A stretch of DNA of 64,000 bases from Temnothorax longispinosus (GCF_030848805.1 NC_092365.1:21409395-21473394); one strand, 5' to 3'; shown: positions 50,501-62,281, counted from the first letter of the stretch. A program made the numbers and translations. Notes: generated from the letters alone by a model not told the origin.

Positions 50501-51897
50501 CAAGAGGCCAGGCGCATTGTGATCGCTGAGATTCAGCATATCACGTACAAGGAGTGGTTGCCCATCTTGTTGGGCAGAAGATACACTCGAGCCATCGGGC
50601 TCATCGTAGGGAATAATTACAGCCGTAACTATAATTCCGATGACGAGCCGGCGGTCAGCAACGAAGCCGCCACCGCAGCGCTGCGTTTCTTGAATTCGCT
50701 GATGCAGGGAAAGCTGAGGTAAGCGTTACGACGCGCCGGAAATAAATCCTGCGGTGATTTGCCGATCGCAAATGTAGAGAAATATGAATGATCTTCTTGT
50801 TTCAGCTTGCCAGACAATTTACGCCAACAGAACAAAACGATACAGCTAGCGGAGCATTTCTTCAATCCGCGCGTAATCGAATCAGAGGAGGTGTTTGATG
50901 GATTGCTCCGTGGTCTTGCTACTCAAACCAGCCAGAAAATGGACATTAGTCTCATTCCAGACGTAAGTATGGCATTAAGTTTTCCTTTCGTATAAAAATG
51001 CTCGTTGGATGAAGAATTTTGCGATGATATACCCTTGCGTTACAGATGACAAGCAAATTGTACACTAGCAATGGCAACGATTTAGGCTTGGATGCCATTA
51101 GCTTGGATATTGAACGTGGCCGCGATCATGGCCTCCCAGGTTACAATTATTACCGTAGATACTGCGGACTTCCTGCTGCCAAGACTTTTGACGATTTCCT
51201 AGATTACATTCCTGTGGAGGTAAGCTCTCGAAACAAATCGCTCCTTTTACATTTGATGTTCTTACGAATTATAGTTATCAATATGTTATCGTTCTGTTAC
51301 TAGATGATGAGAAAACTGCGCACAATCTATTCCCATCCCAATGACGTCGATCTTATTGTGGGTGGTATGGCGGAGAGACCAGCGGACGATGGCATGATCG
51401 GTCCAACCTTCCGCTGCCTTATTTACGAACAATTCTCCAGAACCCGGCGGACCGATAGGTTCTTCTATGACTCCGCGACGCAACCGCATCCTTTCACACC
51501 TGGTACGCTGAATATTGCTTCTATATGTCATCTAATGTTTCCCGAATTGCATGTATTGTTACAAACTTTCGAATCTGATCAATTATCTTCTTTTTGTTAC
51601 AGAACAATTGGCTCAAGTGCGTAACGTCACCTTAGCGCGGATATTCTGCGACAATGGTGATGACATCACGCATATGCAGTACAATGTGTTCCTCAAGCCG
51701 CAGGCAGGGTAAGTTCCGAGAGTCTGTGGTCCAACTTAATTAATTTGGATATTTTAATAACCAAAATTTATCGCACGCTTAATTCATTATTGCTTCTGTA
51801 ATGCTTCAGGAACGAATTGAGACGCTGCACAGACTTTGAGGCGATACCCAGCGTGGACCTCTTTGCCTGGGCGGAGAGAGCAAAAGCATATCGTTGA
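44135..51897 (+). CDS. Secreted animal-type heme peroxidase-like protein, complete; proximal histidine replaced
   Basis: Twelve exons join in frame to 758 residues: 44135-44267, 44706-45006, 45227-45444, 49205-49381, 49732-49928, 50087-50270, 50376-50718, 50806-50962, 51046-51219, 51304-51502, 51603-51708, 51810-51897. A signal peptide (residues 1-24) leads into a propeptide-like region, then YRSIDGTCNN and the catalytic domain. Seen: distal His266 and Ca-ligand Asp267 in FIAHDM, Ca loop LDGSTVYGS (350-358), catalytic Arg407 in DDRVN, HREHNR, RGRDHGLPGYN. Changed relative to myeloperoxidase: Asn510 (RFLNSLMQG) for proximal His336, Asp591 for Asn421, Val410 for Glu242, Ala265 for Asp94. Such peroxidases normally oxidise substrates with peroxide outside the cell. 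Here activity is doubtful, but the frame is intact. A possible poly-A signal AATAAA is at 51925. The closest insect relatives are chorion-peroxidase or peroxinectin-like proteins. Confidence 0.93.
46945..47065. mobile_element. Small foldback MITE in peroxidase intron 3
   Basis: AAAATGTCGAATTCACTCATC at 46945-46965 (21 bp arm) is matched by its near-exact inverse at 47045-47065. The interior is non-coding. Confidence 0.6.
47530..47580. repeat. (GTGC)n microsatellite in peroxidase intron 3
   Basis: Twelve or so GTGC/GTGT units in a row. Cys/Ala/Arg-rich open frames on both strands here come from the repeat. Confidence 0.95.
47695..48015 (-). CDS. Uncharacterised 106-codon open frame, antisense in peroxidase intron 3
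   Basis: ATG at 48015-48013, stop TAA at 47697-47695, with a TGA directly in front of the ATG in frame. I do not recognise the product. The peptide has mixed, non-repetitive composition: a Cys/Ser/Pro N-terminus (KCDCESRIPKPSS), a charged middle (ELRKLPQIEQKKQLELA), then an aliphatic half (ISELVYIHILLLDTI, then HCYTQAFYALCAL) that could form helices. There is no signal peptide and no classic zinc or DNA-binding motif. Codon choice is balanced, unlike the AT-rich shadows around it. It could be a small nested gene, a gene duplicate that lost its introns, or a piece of a transposable-element protein. Its position inside an intron and on the opposite strand fits any of these. Confidence 0.4.
   Translation of the reverse strand: MRQLEPSIKCDCESRIPKPSSLIRVPSRELRKLPQIEQKKQLELALHNKYDTLLGISELVYIHILLLDTISRPGHPIVDSIIHCYTQAFYALCALSHNNCNANHRI
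48374..48421. repeat. (AT)n palindromic microsatellite
   Basis: Two AT runs joined by a palindromic AAATTTT-type centre; it lies in peroxidase intron 3. Confidence 0.9.
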
Positions 51898-53936
51898 AGT
51901 CCTTAAATAATTGACTGGTCACACAATAAATGGTATCCGTTCGCCCGTAGACGTAGTGCGGGCCTGAGGAAAAAGGCTTAGCGCACAACGAAAATAAGAG
52001 CGTAGAAAAAGCGATTATGTCAGACTACGTAATAGTCTCATTAGAATCGTCGCCAAGTGTTGCGGCGACGATGTCGCGCACGCCATAATGAAGTGATTGA
52101 GGCAGTAAAAGGCAAAGCAACAGCGAAAACAGTGACTAGTCGATTAAGAAAATATCCAGCAGATGGAATGAGACTGAATGGCGCAGGTGCAAACCGACGA
52201 TTGCAGGTGAACAAACGGATGAAGATCGATTCTTAGCCGTTGAGAAAGCCGACATTAGGGTTCACTTTGCGATTGGCTTCGCTTGTAAGACTGTATTTTG
52301 TGACAGTTTGATATTATATAGTCTGATACACGTGTAAGCACATCCATAGATACTCTCGTGCATACGTATTGAGATGAATGTGTGAAAACAGTGGAACACA
52401 AGAGTGTTACTGACGTATTTATGTTTTTGTAGACGGTTATACTGAATCGAGGCTGAAGTTGAAATTACTTAGCGACTGAACAATTTGTGATGATTTAGAA
52501 TATAGAAGCGCATATGATTTTTATCTAAGCGATAATTGCAATATATTGTTTTCTCGTTACACGAGATTGTAAGCATCTGGTCAATAAATATGGAATATGA
52601 AGATCTGTAAATTTAAATATAAATATTAATATGGATAATATATAAAAAGAAATATATAGAAGGATAAAGAAAGGATACACGAAACAAAGACACGAAGTAT
52701 TACAAAAGAAATAAAAAGATGCATTTTTTACTTTTGAAAATAACTCGAAGAGTGAATAGAATGAAGCTATAAATGGAAGCAATAACTTAATGGACGTATC
52801 ATAAGTTTTAATATTTAAGATACAGCAGAAATATCAAAAATCAATTTCTTACTTTTTTATATATAATTCCGTTAACAAGTAGCGTTACCGAAGGATGTTT
52901 TATACGTTGAAAATTTACATAACGGCTGCCAAAAATAATTACTTAAATAACAATTTTTACAAAATTTAATAATTGTCATATAATCGATTTTATACAATCG
53001 ATTTATACATGCAATTAATATAGTTTCAATAATGTTTTAATTTATATATTACAGTTAAATGTAGGTACGTACTAAAAAATACGAATACTTTATTGTTGCA
53101 ATTGCTTGGCTCAAGTCGATAGCAACTTGTAAGCAACTTGTAAGCAACATTATATGTGAATAAATTACATTTTATCAACCATACAATGAAAATACATATA
53201 ATTGCATAAATATACTTTACTCCTCAAATCCTAACGCTTAAATTCTAATGCGATACTTCAACGGAAAGGCGGTATTGTGCACATTAAATCTCTATATTTA
53301 TGAGTTTTAGTAATTTTTTATTAAGTGTATGTAATGTAAAATTGTTTTAATTGCTTGAAATACGTTATGAGGCAGTTAAAGAGCTAAGCTAAATATTGCT
53401 ATCAATGAAGCTTAAAATGTTGGTTCCGTTTTACGAGGCAAAATCTGGATTTGTTTCTGATGTTTCAAGCTATATTTTCTTGATTTCTGAATGAAATTTA
53501 ACATATTCAGCATCGTACGATACATTTTTCCTTTATTTTGATCTAATTCTTATACTTGTATGTCAACTCGGTTCCTCTCAGTAATGTTTTAAAGGAAAAA
53601 GTAGCACCTTTGTAAACCTAGCACCCCCACTACTAAAAAAATTTTCGGGTATACGACATAATTTAGTGCTAAATTATTGCTGATTTATTATTACTCTATT
53701 CCCAAAACAAAGCGACGTACAGCAAAACTTTCTGAATCAATTTTGTACCTGAATAAGGAACACTCTTTAAATATATACCATTGAATTTGCCTAAAAATTT
53801 TAATTAAATATGAAAAATTGCCTTTGAAAAAATAGTGTCGAGTTAGCCCCGGTCTCCCCTACTAGTATTTATGTTATCTACATTTTCGCTAATTTTTATT
53901 TGATTGCATTAACATCGACTTTTTATATTGCGCTGT
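51898..53936. other. 3' flank of the peroxidase-like gene and gene-free DNA
   Basis: AATAAA occurs at 51925-51930 and again at about 52583; the second would give a 3' untranslated region of about 700 bp. Beyond that the sequence is AT-rich with no exon recognised. Confidence 0.4.
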
Positions 53937-54238
53937 AGATATCTTCAAATTTGCGGAAGTTAGAGCAACCACGGACATTTCTAAAAAAATTCAAAATTTT
54001 TTTAAAGAAGAACCCCTTTACCGATCATCGCCAAATTCAATACCAACCTTCCATGAATGATACTCTATTGATAAAAAAAAACTGCCCGATATCTCAATAT
54101 TTACGGAAGTTAGAGCAAACACGGACATCAAATCTGCACATACACATATATACGTACGGACATGCGATTTTAATGCAATATTTCGACATTTTAGAACACT
54201 CTGAACATATTAACTTCCGCAAATTTGGAGATATCTAT
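53937..54238. mobile_element. 300 bp element with GATATC...TTTGCGGAAGTTA inverted ends
   Basis: The left tip TAGATATCTTCAAATTTGCG with GGAAGTTA is matched by its inverse at 54210-54238. A third partial copy (GATATCTCAATATTTACGG) lies inside at 54089-54120. The interior is not recognisably coding, although frames stay open across it. Confidence 0.65.
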
Positions 54239-54370
54239 CTATTTCTAATTTTATTATATTTTTCAGTCTTTTCTACCCCTATTTCATATATAATTCTTTT
54301 AAATTCGGTTGATTAGATTTAGCTTTATATGCGATCAAAATTATGGATCTTTGATGGACCGTCAGAAATA
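54239..54370. repeat. Dispersed repeat, second copy of the 7190-7330 family
   Basis: TTCTAATTTTATTATATTTT, TTCAGTCTTTTCTAC, ATATAATTCTT and TAGCTTTATATGCGAT occur in the same order as in 7199-7310, with point differences. It abuts the element at 53937-54238, so the two may belong to one larger unit. Confidence 0.65.
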
Positions 54371-56847
54371 AAATGGGGCACCCTGTTTAAATCTAAAATG
54401 ATCTTCTATATTTTCTTCAATACGACAAACATTTCAGATTATGCGTCTTTCGGAATGGTTTATAGATTTGCAAAAGCAAATAGATTCGTCGAGGCTGAAT
54501 TTTTTATCTCTGGCAGGGAAGATCAGGTAAGATCTATTCGCTTCAATTTTAGATTTACCTATCTTTTGGTAAGGTCGCATAATCTGCGATTTATTTGTCG
54601 TTTTTATTACATCTCCCGATATCGTATAGAATACGAATCTGTCTCTTGAGATCGTGATATGACCGACCAAAGTGGTCTGAAAGTGGAAAATAATAATTTT
54701 TTAATATAAAAATGTTGTTCATACCGACTAAAATTATTGCGTATTTCAAAAAAGTTTTTAATATCTTATTTTAATTCTTATAATATTGTTTAATTATAAA
54801 AAATTAAACTTTTGGAGGATACAAATAATAAGAAGCAGATTATTTCGGAAGATTATAATTATATTATATAATAATTATATTACATAACAATATTATATAA
54901 TAATTATGTTATATAATATTATCATTAAGATTATTTCAGAATCTTATTAATAATATATTTGTAACATGTGCAAAACGCTATTGCATTTAGTAAGAGCGTT
55001 ACAGGTAAAAAAATCTGAGAAAATGTAATAGCTACTTTGTTTAAATGTATATGAATATTAATGTGTATGAATAATTTATGAATACATTTATAAACGTTAA
55101 TGTTTATGTATCTATTCATTATTCCACGTATAAAAGTATCAAAGTAAAGTCATCAAAAAGTGTGAGCAGTGTGAGTACTTTACGTAATATTTCATATTTT
55201 ATATTTAAAATATTGTGACAAAATTTAAAATATTTTAGGAAATTCTTAACGAAAGATAGCTTTATTATAGTGTTTTGAAATGTCCCGACAAGGGCTACAA
55301 AAATACGCAATAAAAAATAGAAAATCCAATTTAAAAAATTCAAAGTGACCCTGACCCTAACGACGCTACCTGTGGTCAAACTGATAAGGTCAGTAAATAG
55401 ATCTTTTTAAATACAACTTTTGTCTAAAACGTTTTACCATATTTTCCACTTTTTTTGACATATTTAACCGTTCCGGGACTTCTGAGATACCCTGTATTTT
55501 CTGGCAAAATATAATTTTATAGAATTTAATTCTATACATATTATATACATAATTATATATAATATATAAAACAATTCTTTCTTAAATTACACAATCGATA
55601 TATAGGCAACTAAGCTTTCGGCAACGTGGAGTTGTCGACGAGGTAGTGTCCCTCTACTTTCTCCCGTCATTTATAAAGTTCGACTCGTATCTGTTGCTCG
55701 TTCAGTTGTTCCCGTCAACACGTGTCGAAACATTACCTATATAGCAATTATCACTGTCAAGATTACTTTACTTCAAGTAGTTTTCAACGCATACACGACA
55801 CCCCTACTGCCTTCTAAGGTCGAACCGAGATTCAGTCGTACGAGATTCAGTCTCCTTTACATTGATCAGAGACTAAAACAAAAAAAGTAAGTAATATTTT
55901 CTATGGGCATTTACATTTACAAACAATAAATGTAAGATTCCTGTGTTTCCAGCATAGAAACAAAAGTTAAACGATAAAATTGTACCAATTTTAATCTAAT
56001 TTTAAGTTATCACATTTTACCTGCATTCTGGATGAGCTTTAAATTTTTGTTTTTATTCCCATATGTAAATTTTTATAACTAAATTCTTGAAAAAATTATT
56101 GAACATTAAAAAATCTTGATTCTTTTAAAAGAAGTATTTCTCTGCCAAGTTAACGGAGTCAAATAAAAGTGACATTTGCTCGTACTAGAGGCCAAATTCC
56201 TAAATAATACATGTTATGAATCATGATCAGAGTAATTAAAAATATAGTCTAGTATAATTACTGTTAATTACCTTTTAGCATAAATGTTATACGCTGCCGG
56301 GTTATATAAACGATTTGGCTGAACCTTGTAAGTCTCCATATATGTATATACACATGCGAGGTGATTCCTCATTAGTCGATTTAATTGTTTACCTGTGATC
56401 AATAATTACGAAAGTATGTGGTCCAAAGCGTCAACTTTGGCTGTTTCCTGCATATACAAGTGCTTTAATTACAGCAAATTATGGCGCTACGATTCATTGA
56501 GAAATGAATCGAATCAAATCTTTGAAGTTAATGCGGATATCTAAGATTACTCTTGCGTGTGTGTTAGTCCTGTACATTAGAAAAAACATTTTGAAGTAAA
56601 GTATATAATAATTGCAATTGTTTATTTTATATAATATAAAATTTAAAAATATTACATAATTACATATAATCTGAAAAATTATGTCGATGCGCATCGTTAT
56701 GTGTATTGCAATAATATATCTTATAACAAAAATATGCAGTTTATTAATACACAATTAATAAAAATATATATATCACGTAAGTCTGAAACATTAAAAAAAA
56801 TTAAAATAAAAACTATGACATTTTCTTTGTCAGTAAATAATTAACGT
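54371..56847. other. No gene recognised
   Basis: AT-rich. TATAT/ATAATTAT-rich patches lie at 54850-54930 and 55540-55580. The phrase GGGACTTCTGAGATACCCTG near 55472 looks like the end of a transposable element, but no partner end was found. Confidence 0.35.
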
Positions 56848-56948
56848 CCAGGTAGCAGGATGACGTCTAAAGACGTCTTATTGACGTTAGAGATTGATGT
56901 CATTAAAACGTTATTAATACTTCATTTGACGTCACTCTGCTACCTGGG
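56848..56948. mobile_element. 100 bp MITE, CCCAGGTAGCAG family, copy 2
   Basis: It begins CCAGGTAGCAGGATGACGTC and ends with the inverse of CCCAGGTAGCAGAGTGACGTC, with GACGT-type units inside. Same family and almost the same length as the copy at 12435-12534. It directly adjoins the next foldback element. Confidence 0.75.
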
Positions 56949-56954
56949 CGTAAA

Positions 56955-57757
56955 TTAAATTTTTAATCAATCCAATTGGCCAAATTTATTAAATTTACGA
57001 TGTTTTAACCATGAATTTTTATACTTGTCAAGTGAATTAGAGCCATAGACTCCGTAATATCGTAGACTCACAAAAAATCTCAATAATCATAGCATTGTGC
57101 CTAAATACTATGTCATAAATCTAAAAGCTGAATTATAAAAAGGTAATATGAGAATCAAAATTAATATAAAATTGCAAGGCTTACATATTTTGTGCATTAC
57201 ATAAATGTAAAATTGGTAAGTGTAATAATATTGATGTCTCGAAATTATATTGTGGATGGAATTCATGTTGAGAAGCACGTCAAAACCATGGCACATGACA
57301 ATGATAAACTAGTTAAAGTAAGCGAACAAAGATAACAAATGTTAATAGTTAAAGTTGTCGTAAATACAGTGCAAGAAATCGAAGAAAAAAAAAGACTATG
57401 CAGCGTTAATTGCTCTATCGTGCTCAATCAAATTTTCAGTGTCTTTCTGTAGATTAATCGTGCAGTACTTCTTTATATTTCTTATTATACTTCTTAATGA
57501 AAAACATTTCAGCGATCTTTCTTTTAATTTTGACTTTCATATTGGTATATTACTTTGACTTACCTTTTAATAATTCAGTTTTTAGACTTATAGCGTCGTT
57601 TAGGCACAATGTCATAATTATTGAGACTTTTTGTGAGTTTATTATATTATGGAATTTATGACTATATAATTCATACTTGAAAAAAACAAAAATTTATGTC
57701 AAAACGTCATGAATTGAATTTAATAAATTTGCCCAATTGCATCGATTAAAAATTACT
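56955..57757. mobile_element. Foldback element of about 800 bp with arms of 200 bp or more
   Basis: Block after block is inverted across the centre: AATTTTTAATC near 56967 with GATTAAAAATT near 57744; CCAAATTTATTAAATT with its inverse near 57719; and ACTCACAAAAA, AATAATCATAG and TTGTGCCTAAA (57067-57105) with inverses at 57600-57645. Further matches run inward to about 57160/57550. No transposase. Divergence between arms suggests an old insertion. Confidence 0.65.
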
Positions 57758-58858
57758 TGCATAGAAAAGAATAAAAATTAAATTAAATTAATTAATTAAA
57801 ATTAATTAATATTAAGTTAACTAATATTCACGTTTTGATACTGGATATCTCTGTTTGATTATTATAATTTATGTAACTTTTAATATGCGATGTTTTACAG
57901 TGAATTTTCACTTAATAAATTTTGAAGATGCACAAGCAACTCGTTAACATTTAACTGCAACTGTAGTTACTATGCATTTCCAGTGAAGTTACCTCACAGT
58001 TTTCTTGTTCGTTAAGTGTAAAAATTTACGGTATTTATTAGATGGTAACTGCAAGTTTAAAACTTATTAAATTACACGAGTTATGCTTCTAACATTCGTT
58101 GATTTAAGATTCTCGTTTCCTTATTGCAGTAATATTATGTCATAACATCAGAAGTGAGAAATCATATTAATTTCTCTTCTTGTAATATTGTATATAAAAA
58201 TTAATTAATTTTTACGCTACGCTTTTTACGTCATAATTCAATGAAACTGCAGTATAAGAAAACAAGAGTTTTAAGTCGCTATATTTAATCGAAGCTTTAT
58301 TTGGAATAGCTTATAATGAATTAGTATAATGTTGCACAGATTTAAAACAAAATATTTTATCTAAATATACCTAATATATTCAGAGTATTATCTAAAAATG
58401 ATATTTTTGAATTACTGAATAACTAATTTATTTTGCATGAAATTTGCATTTTTTTGTGCTTGATAGTTCAGCTAAAGTTTTTTTTACCGGGTAAGCATTC
58501 GCAACATACAATTACACCTAGAACTAGTACAGAAAGATGACAGTCACGAATAAACGTTGGTAACGAGAAAAATCTAATCGAAATCCGCGTCATTGTTACT
58601 CGCAACTGTACAATACAAAGCGTCGGCCTTCGACAATGGGGTATGAGTTGCCACAGATTGTGCAAATCGTTGCCAATAAATGGAGAAAATCTCCTTTACA
58701 TGCGCGCGAAGGCTATAGTCGTAACCGGAAGGCAATCGCGCACAATCACGCCCTAGCTTCTGTGATTAAACTGTTTTTCACGCGACATTGATTCCGTGTG
58801 ATATATACGCGAAATGAGATAGTAGCGTGAGAAACGTGACCTCGCGTGGCCCTTCCGA
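57758..58858. other. No gene recognised
   Basis: AT-rich to about 58470, then a more balanced patch at 58490-58860 with CGCG-containing sequence. No exon, RNA gene or repeat could be assigned. Confidence 0.35.
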
Positions 58859-59083
58859 CACTGAAAAAAAGTTTGGTTAGAATAACCTAAGGCTTGGTGA
58901 AATAGCTTCAACTAAAGGGTTTAGTGATTATATGACGAAATATTTGGTTAATGTTAACCGAATTTGTTAACATTAACCAAATTTGTTAACATTAACCAAA
59001 TATTTCGTGATAATCACTAAACTCTTTAGTTGAAGCTATTTCACCAAGCCTTAGGTTATTATAACTAAACCTTTTTTTCAGTG
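58859..59083. mobile_element. 225 bp nearly perfect palindromic MITE
   Basis: Starts CACTGAAAAAAAGTTTGG and ends with its inverse. Both arms carry CTAAGGCTTGGTGAAATAGC and the centre consists of repeated GTTAACATTAACCAAAT units. Arms of about 95 bp differ at only a few positions, which suggests a fairly recent insertion or arm conversion. Confidence 0.8.
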
Positions 59084-60847
59084 GAGGAGAGGATGCTTAT
59101 GCATAAAAGCGATATCGAATATCGAGCATCGCTGATCCGAGATAAATTTTGCGAAAATATTTATAAAGGCGCTAAACCCGAGACAACATCATTTTAAAGA
59201 TAAATATGAATCTTTATTAATCAGACATCTAATATTAACGTTAAAAATAGAAAACTGTAACTTCTGGACCTTTTGTAAATTTTTCGCTAGTGAATAATAG
59301 ACTGCACCGTCATCTGTAATCTATTAAAGTCATCCTCCAAGGCTCGAAGAACCTAACATTCTGTATTGCATAAATTATGAAAATAATTTTACATTAAACA
59401 GATTTAAATTTTTCTCTTTAATGTACGAAAAATAGTTCTAGATATCGATATAACTTCAAAGATTTGCTTTGCTTATTAAAGAATTAAACATGTGGCATGA
59501 GATAACTTAAGGAAGATTTCAATAAAACAATTGTTATTGTAATTATTATTTTGATATTATTTCTTACTTCTAGATTGATTATGTATAACAAATGACGACA
59601 ACAGTAACGTTATGTCTTTCAGATTGACCATGTCATAAGAAATTAATTGACTTTAGGTATATGATATCGCAAAGAGTGTTAAAAGTAAGGCAATACACGA
59701 TTGCTGACTTTAATCGCTATTGTTACTGTTACGCTATTACGACACTAATTTCTGGTACCGTACGCGTAATCAAGCGTCACTTAGAACTTATACGAACGAT
59801 TTTGTGCTGTCTCATAATGTGTCGCAATACATGCAGTACAAATATACCTCCGCGCGCGTAGAGGCATATTATTACGCATATTTTGTAATCAACATTGCGA
59901 TAAAAATATTCATTACAATATTATTGTAATTAGAAATGTGAAATAGATGCAATCGAGTCTCTATTTGCATAACATATATGTATATTAAATAATCAATCAT
60001 CTTCCTTACTTTTTTGTCGGCATTTAAAGATTTGCGCAACAGCAATCAATTTATTAAGAAAACCAAAAGTATATCTTGCTTATTAAAATTAATTGCAAGT
60101 ATGCAAAATATTATAAAAATCGTGTAATGTGGTCTACTTCCTAGAATTAAGTTATTTCAAGATAGTGATTAATTTTCTATGTACATACTGATTAGATTCT
60201 ATCGGATTATATTATGCCTAGACACACACCAGCGCCGCACAGACTTCTTCTTTCTGTGACCAGCGCACATATATAAAATTATGATAACGGTACGTTAACT
60301 TTAGAGCAATTTAATAAAGTCACGTGCAGCAAAGGAAATATCTGACAATGAGATTAATCCACTAATTTATAGTTAATACTGTGCGTCATCACAGCGATAA
60401 TGATTCGAAACGATGCATACGTATAATGTAGCGATGCGCCACGCATCTTTTTGTCGTTCGTATACGTCCGATCTTCACAAACTCCATTAACATTATACGC
60501 ACATCTTGATGCATATATCACGTGAAAAAGGCATGTAAATTGCATTCGGGAAGTGAACCGCAAATGCGGTTAGATTTCCATGCATTAACGAGAAATTGAG
60601 TTGCAACGTCGCAATGTCAGTGAGATGGATGATCAACACAAAAAAACGTAAACACACAAGCCAGAAAATACCTTTCGCAGAACGTTATCTTTTCCTGAAT
60701 TTACTGCAGCTGTAAAAATTCCTAATGATAATCTAGGAAAAAAATTGAAATTTATATACTTGTGGCGTCTTGCACGAAAAAGATATATCGGAATATTCAA
60801 CTTTATTCGGAAGAGTTGCGCGTGTAGTCTCAGAAACTGTTATCACC
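59084..60847. other. Upstream region of the predicted secreted protein
   Basis: No exon supported except possible 5' leader sequence just before 60848. Short AT-rich open frames at 59661-59929 and 60354-60563 have no family resemblance. Confidence 0.35.
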
Positions 60848-62281
60848 ATGAAGATGAAAATAGTACCAAGGTAAACTAATAGCGTTCGTGTCATCTGTTT
60901 ATTCATTCATAAATTCATTTTCTAATGCATTAGGGGCTATTTAGTAGAAACAATATATTCAACTGGCATTCTATAAAAGCAGCTGCTTAGCAAGCTTCGT
61001 AAAATAGTTTTAATTTGAGATCGTACCGTATGGAACTACAATATTGGTTTCCGCGTAAAATCTACGTTCAGTAACTCTGTAAAGGATACCCACCAGAAAA
61101 GCATTTTTAACAAATGTTTACGAATGCTTGTGAACATTTTGCTTAAATGTGTTTTTTCTGGATAAATGTTTGCAAACAACAGTTGGTGGTTACTCACCTT
61201 AATATTTTCACAATTTAATTAGGAATTTGAAATGACTAGTGTCCTTAATTTTGTATGTGTAATAAATAATTTCACAATGATATCGTTTCGAAATATTATA
61301 TCATACGGATTTCTACGTAGGCATCCGGGAAAAGTTAAATTATAAGTGCCAGTAATGATCAAATAATAAGTCTAATAATAATAATCGTATAATTAAATAA
61401 CAAGAGCTTCTTGATAATGAAATTATAACAAAGTAAAAGACAAGTAAAAAGGAATTTTGTGAGTTCAACGCGGTTAACAATGTGTTAACGTTATATCGAT
61501 CTTTAATAACTAATAAAATATATAATTATAAATCAGACGTTTTGGCTCCGCTTTGAGCCATTATCAGCGATGCGGTAACAATTAAATCAAAATGATTTCA
61601 CGTTTTCCAAGAAACAAGAGAGTAACTTTAAAACTTGAAGGTTTAAAAATAGCATAATTTTCGGCGAGAAAGTAAAACTTGATTAATGATCATAATTTAT
61701 GATATAATCGAAATTAAAGTGACAGTCATAACTTGAACAAAAATAGAAGTAAAGTTACTTATTCACCAGCTCAAAAAACGTAAAAGCAAACTTAAGCATT
61801 GAAGTCAAATAATTGGAACAATTTCTTAAAGCATGGATACAAGAACATTGCCATTGTATGTCAGCCAAACAATAATTTGTAATGAAATCATATTTTTATC
61901 TTAAAAACACAGGGGGGAGGGGCGCTTTTATCTATAATAAATAAAAATTACAAAAAGAACCGAAACGTGCGATTTATAATTATGTATCTTTTATTAGTTG
62001 TTAAAGATTAAACGTCGTATAGCATTAACTTACACACCCTCAACCGCGTTGAACTCTCAAAGCCCCTGTTATTCGAATAAGTAATACGATTTCAAATATA
62101 ATATTAAAAATTATCTTATCTATAAATACAATTTCATATTTTTATTTCAGAAACATGCGAAATCAAAATAATCTCTGGATTGTAGTCTTCCTCATTGCAG
62201 TGCTTTTGCAGAACAGTTTGTTAGCAATTGTAAACACCGAAGACTCCACGACAAAGAAACAGACTACTTCGTCGCACAGAG
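60848..62281 (+). CDS. N-terminal part of a predicted secreted protein (partial)
   Basis: Two candidate exons, 60848-60870 and 62151-62281, join in frame to 51 residues plus one base. The first has ATG in the context CACCATGA and ends at a donor, GTAAAC. The second follows a good acceptor (TTTTTATTTCAG) and ends at a donor, GTAATTATT. The second exon contains a clear signal-peptide core (LWIVVFLIAVLL) with likely cleavage after LLA, followed by a Thr/Lys/Ser-rich stretch (DSTTKKQTTSSHR). The second exon's own ATG at 62155-62157 (MRNQNNLW) could be the true start, making the first exon leader. The following exons were not found before the window ends. I do not recognise the family; small secreted peptides or a serine-protease-like N-terminus are both possible. 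Confidence 0.45.
61459..62058. mobile_element. 600 bp element with 100 bp inverted ends, in the secreted-protein intron
   Basis: GAGTTCAACGCGGTT at 61461 is matched by AACCGCGTTGAACTC at 62042-62056. The homology runs inward through TAATAACTAATAAAA and ATAATTATAAATC blocks. Just inside the left arm is GACGTTTTGGCTCCG then GAGCCATTATCAGCG. A GGGGGGAGGGGCG tract lies near 61911. No transposase frame. It ends only about 90 bp before the acceptor of the signal-peptide exon. Confidence 0.7.
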
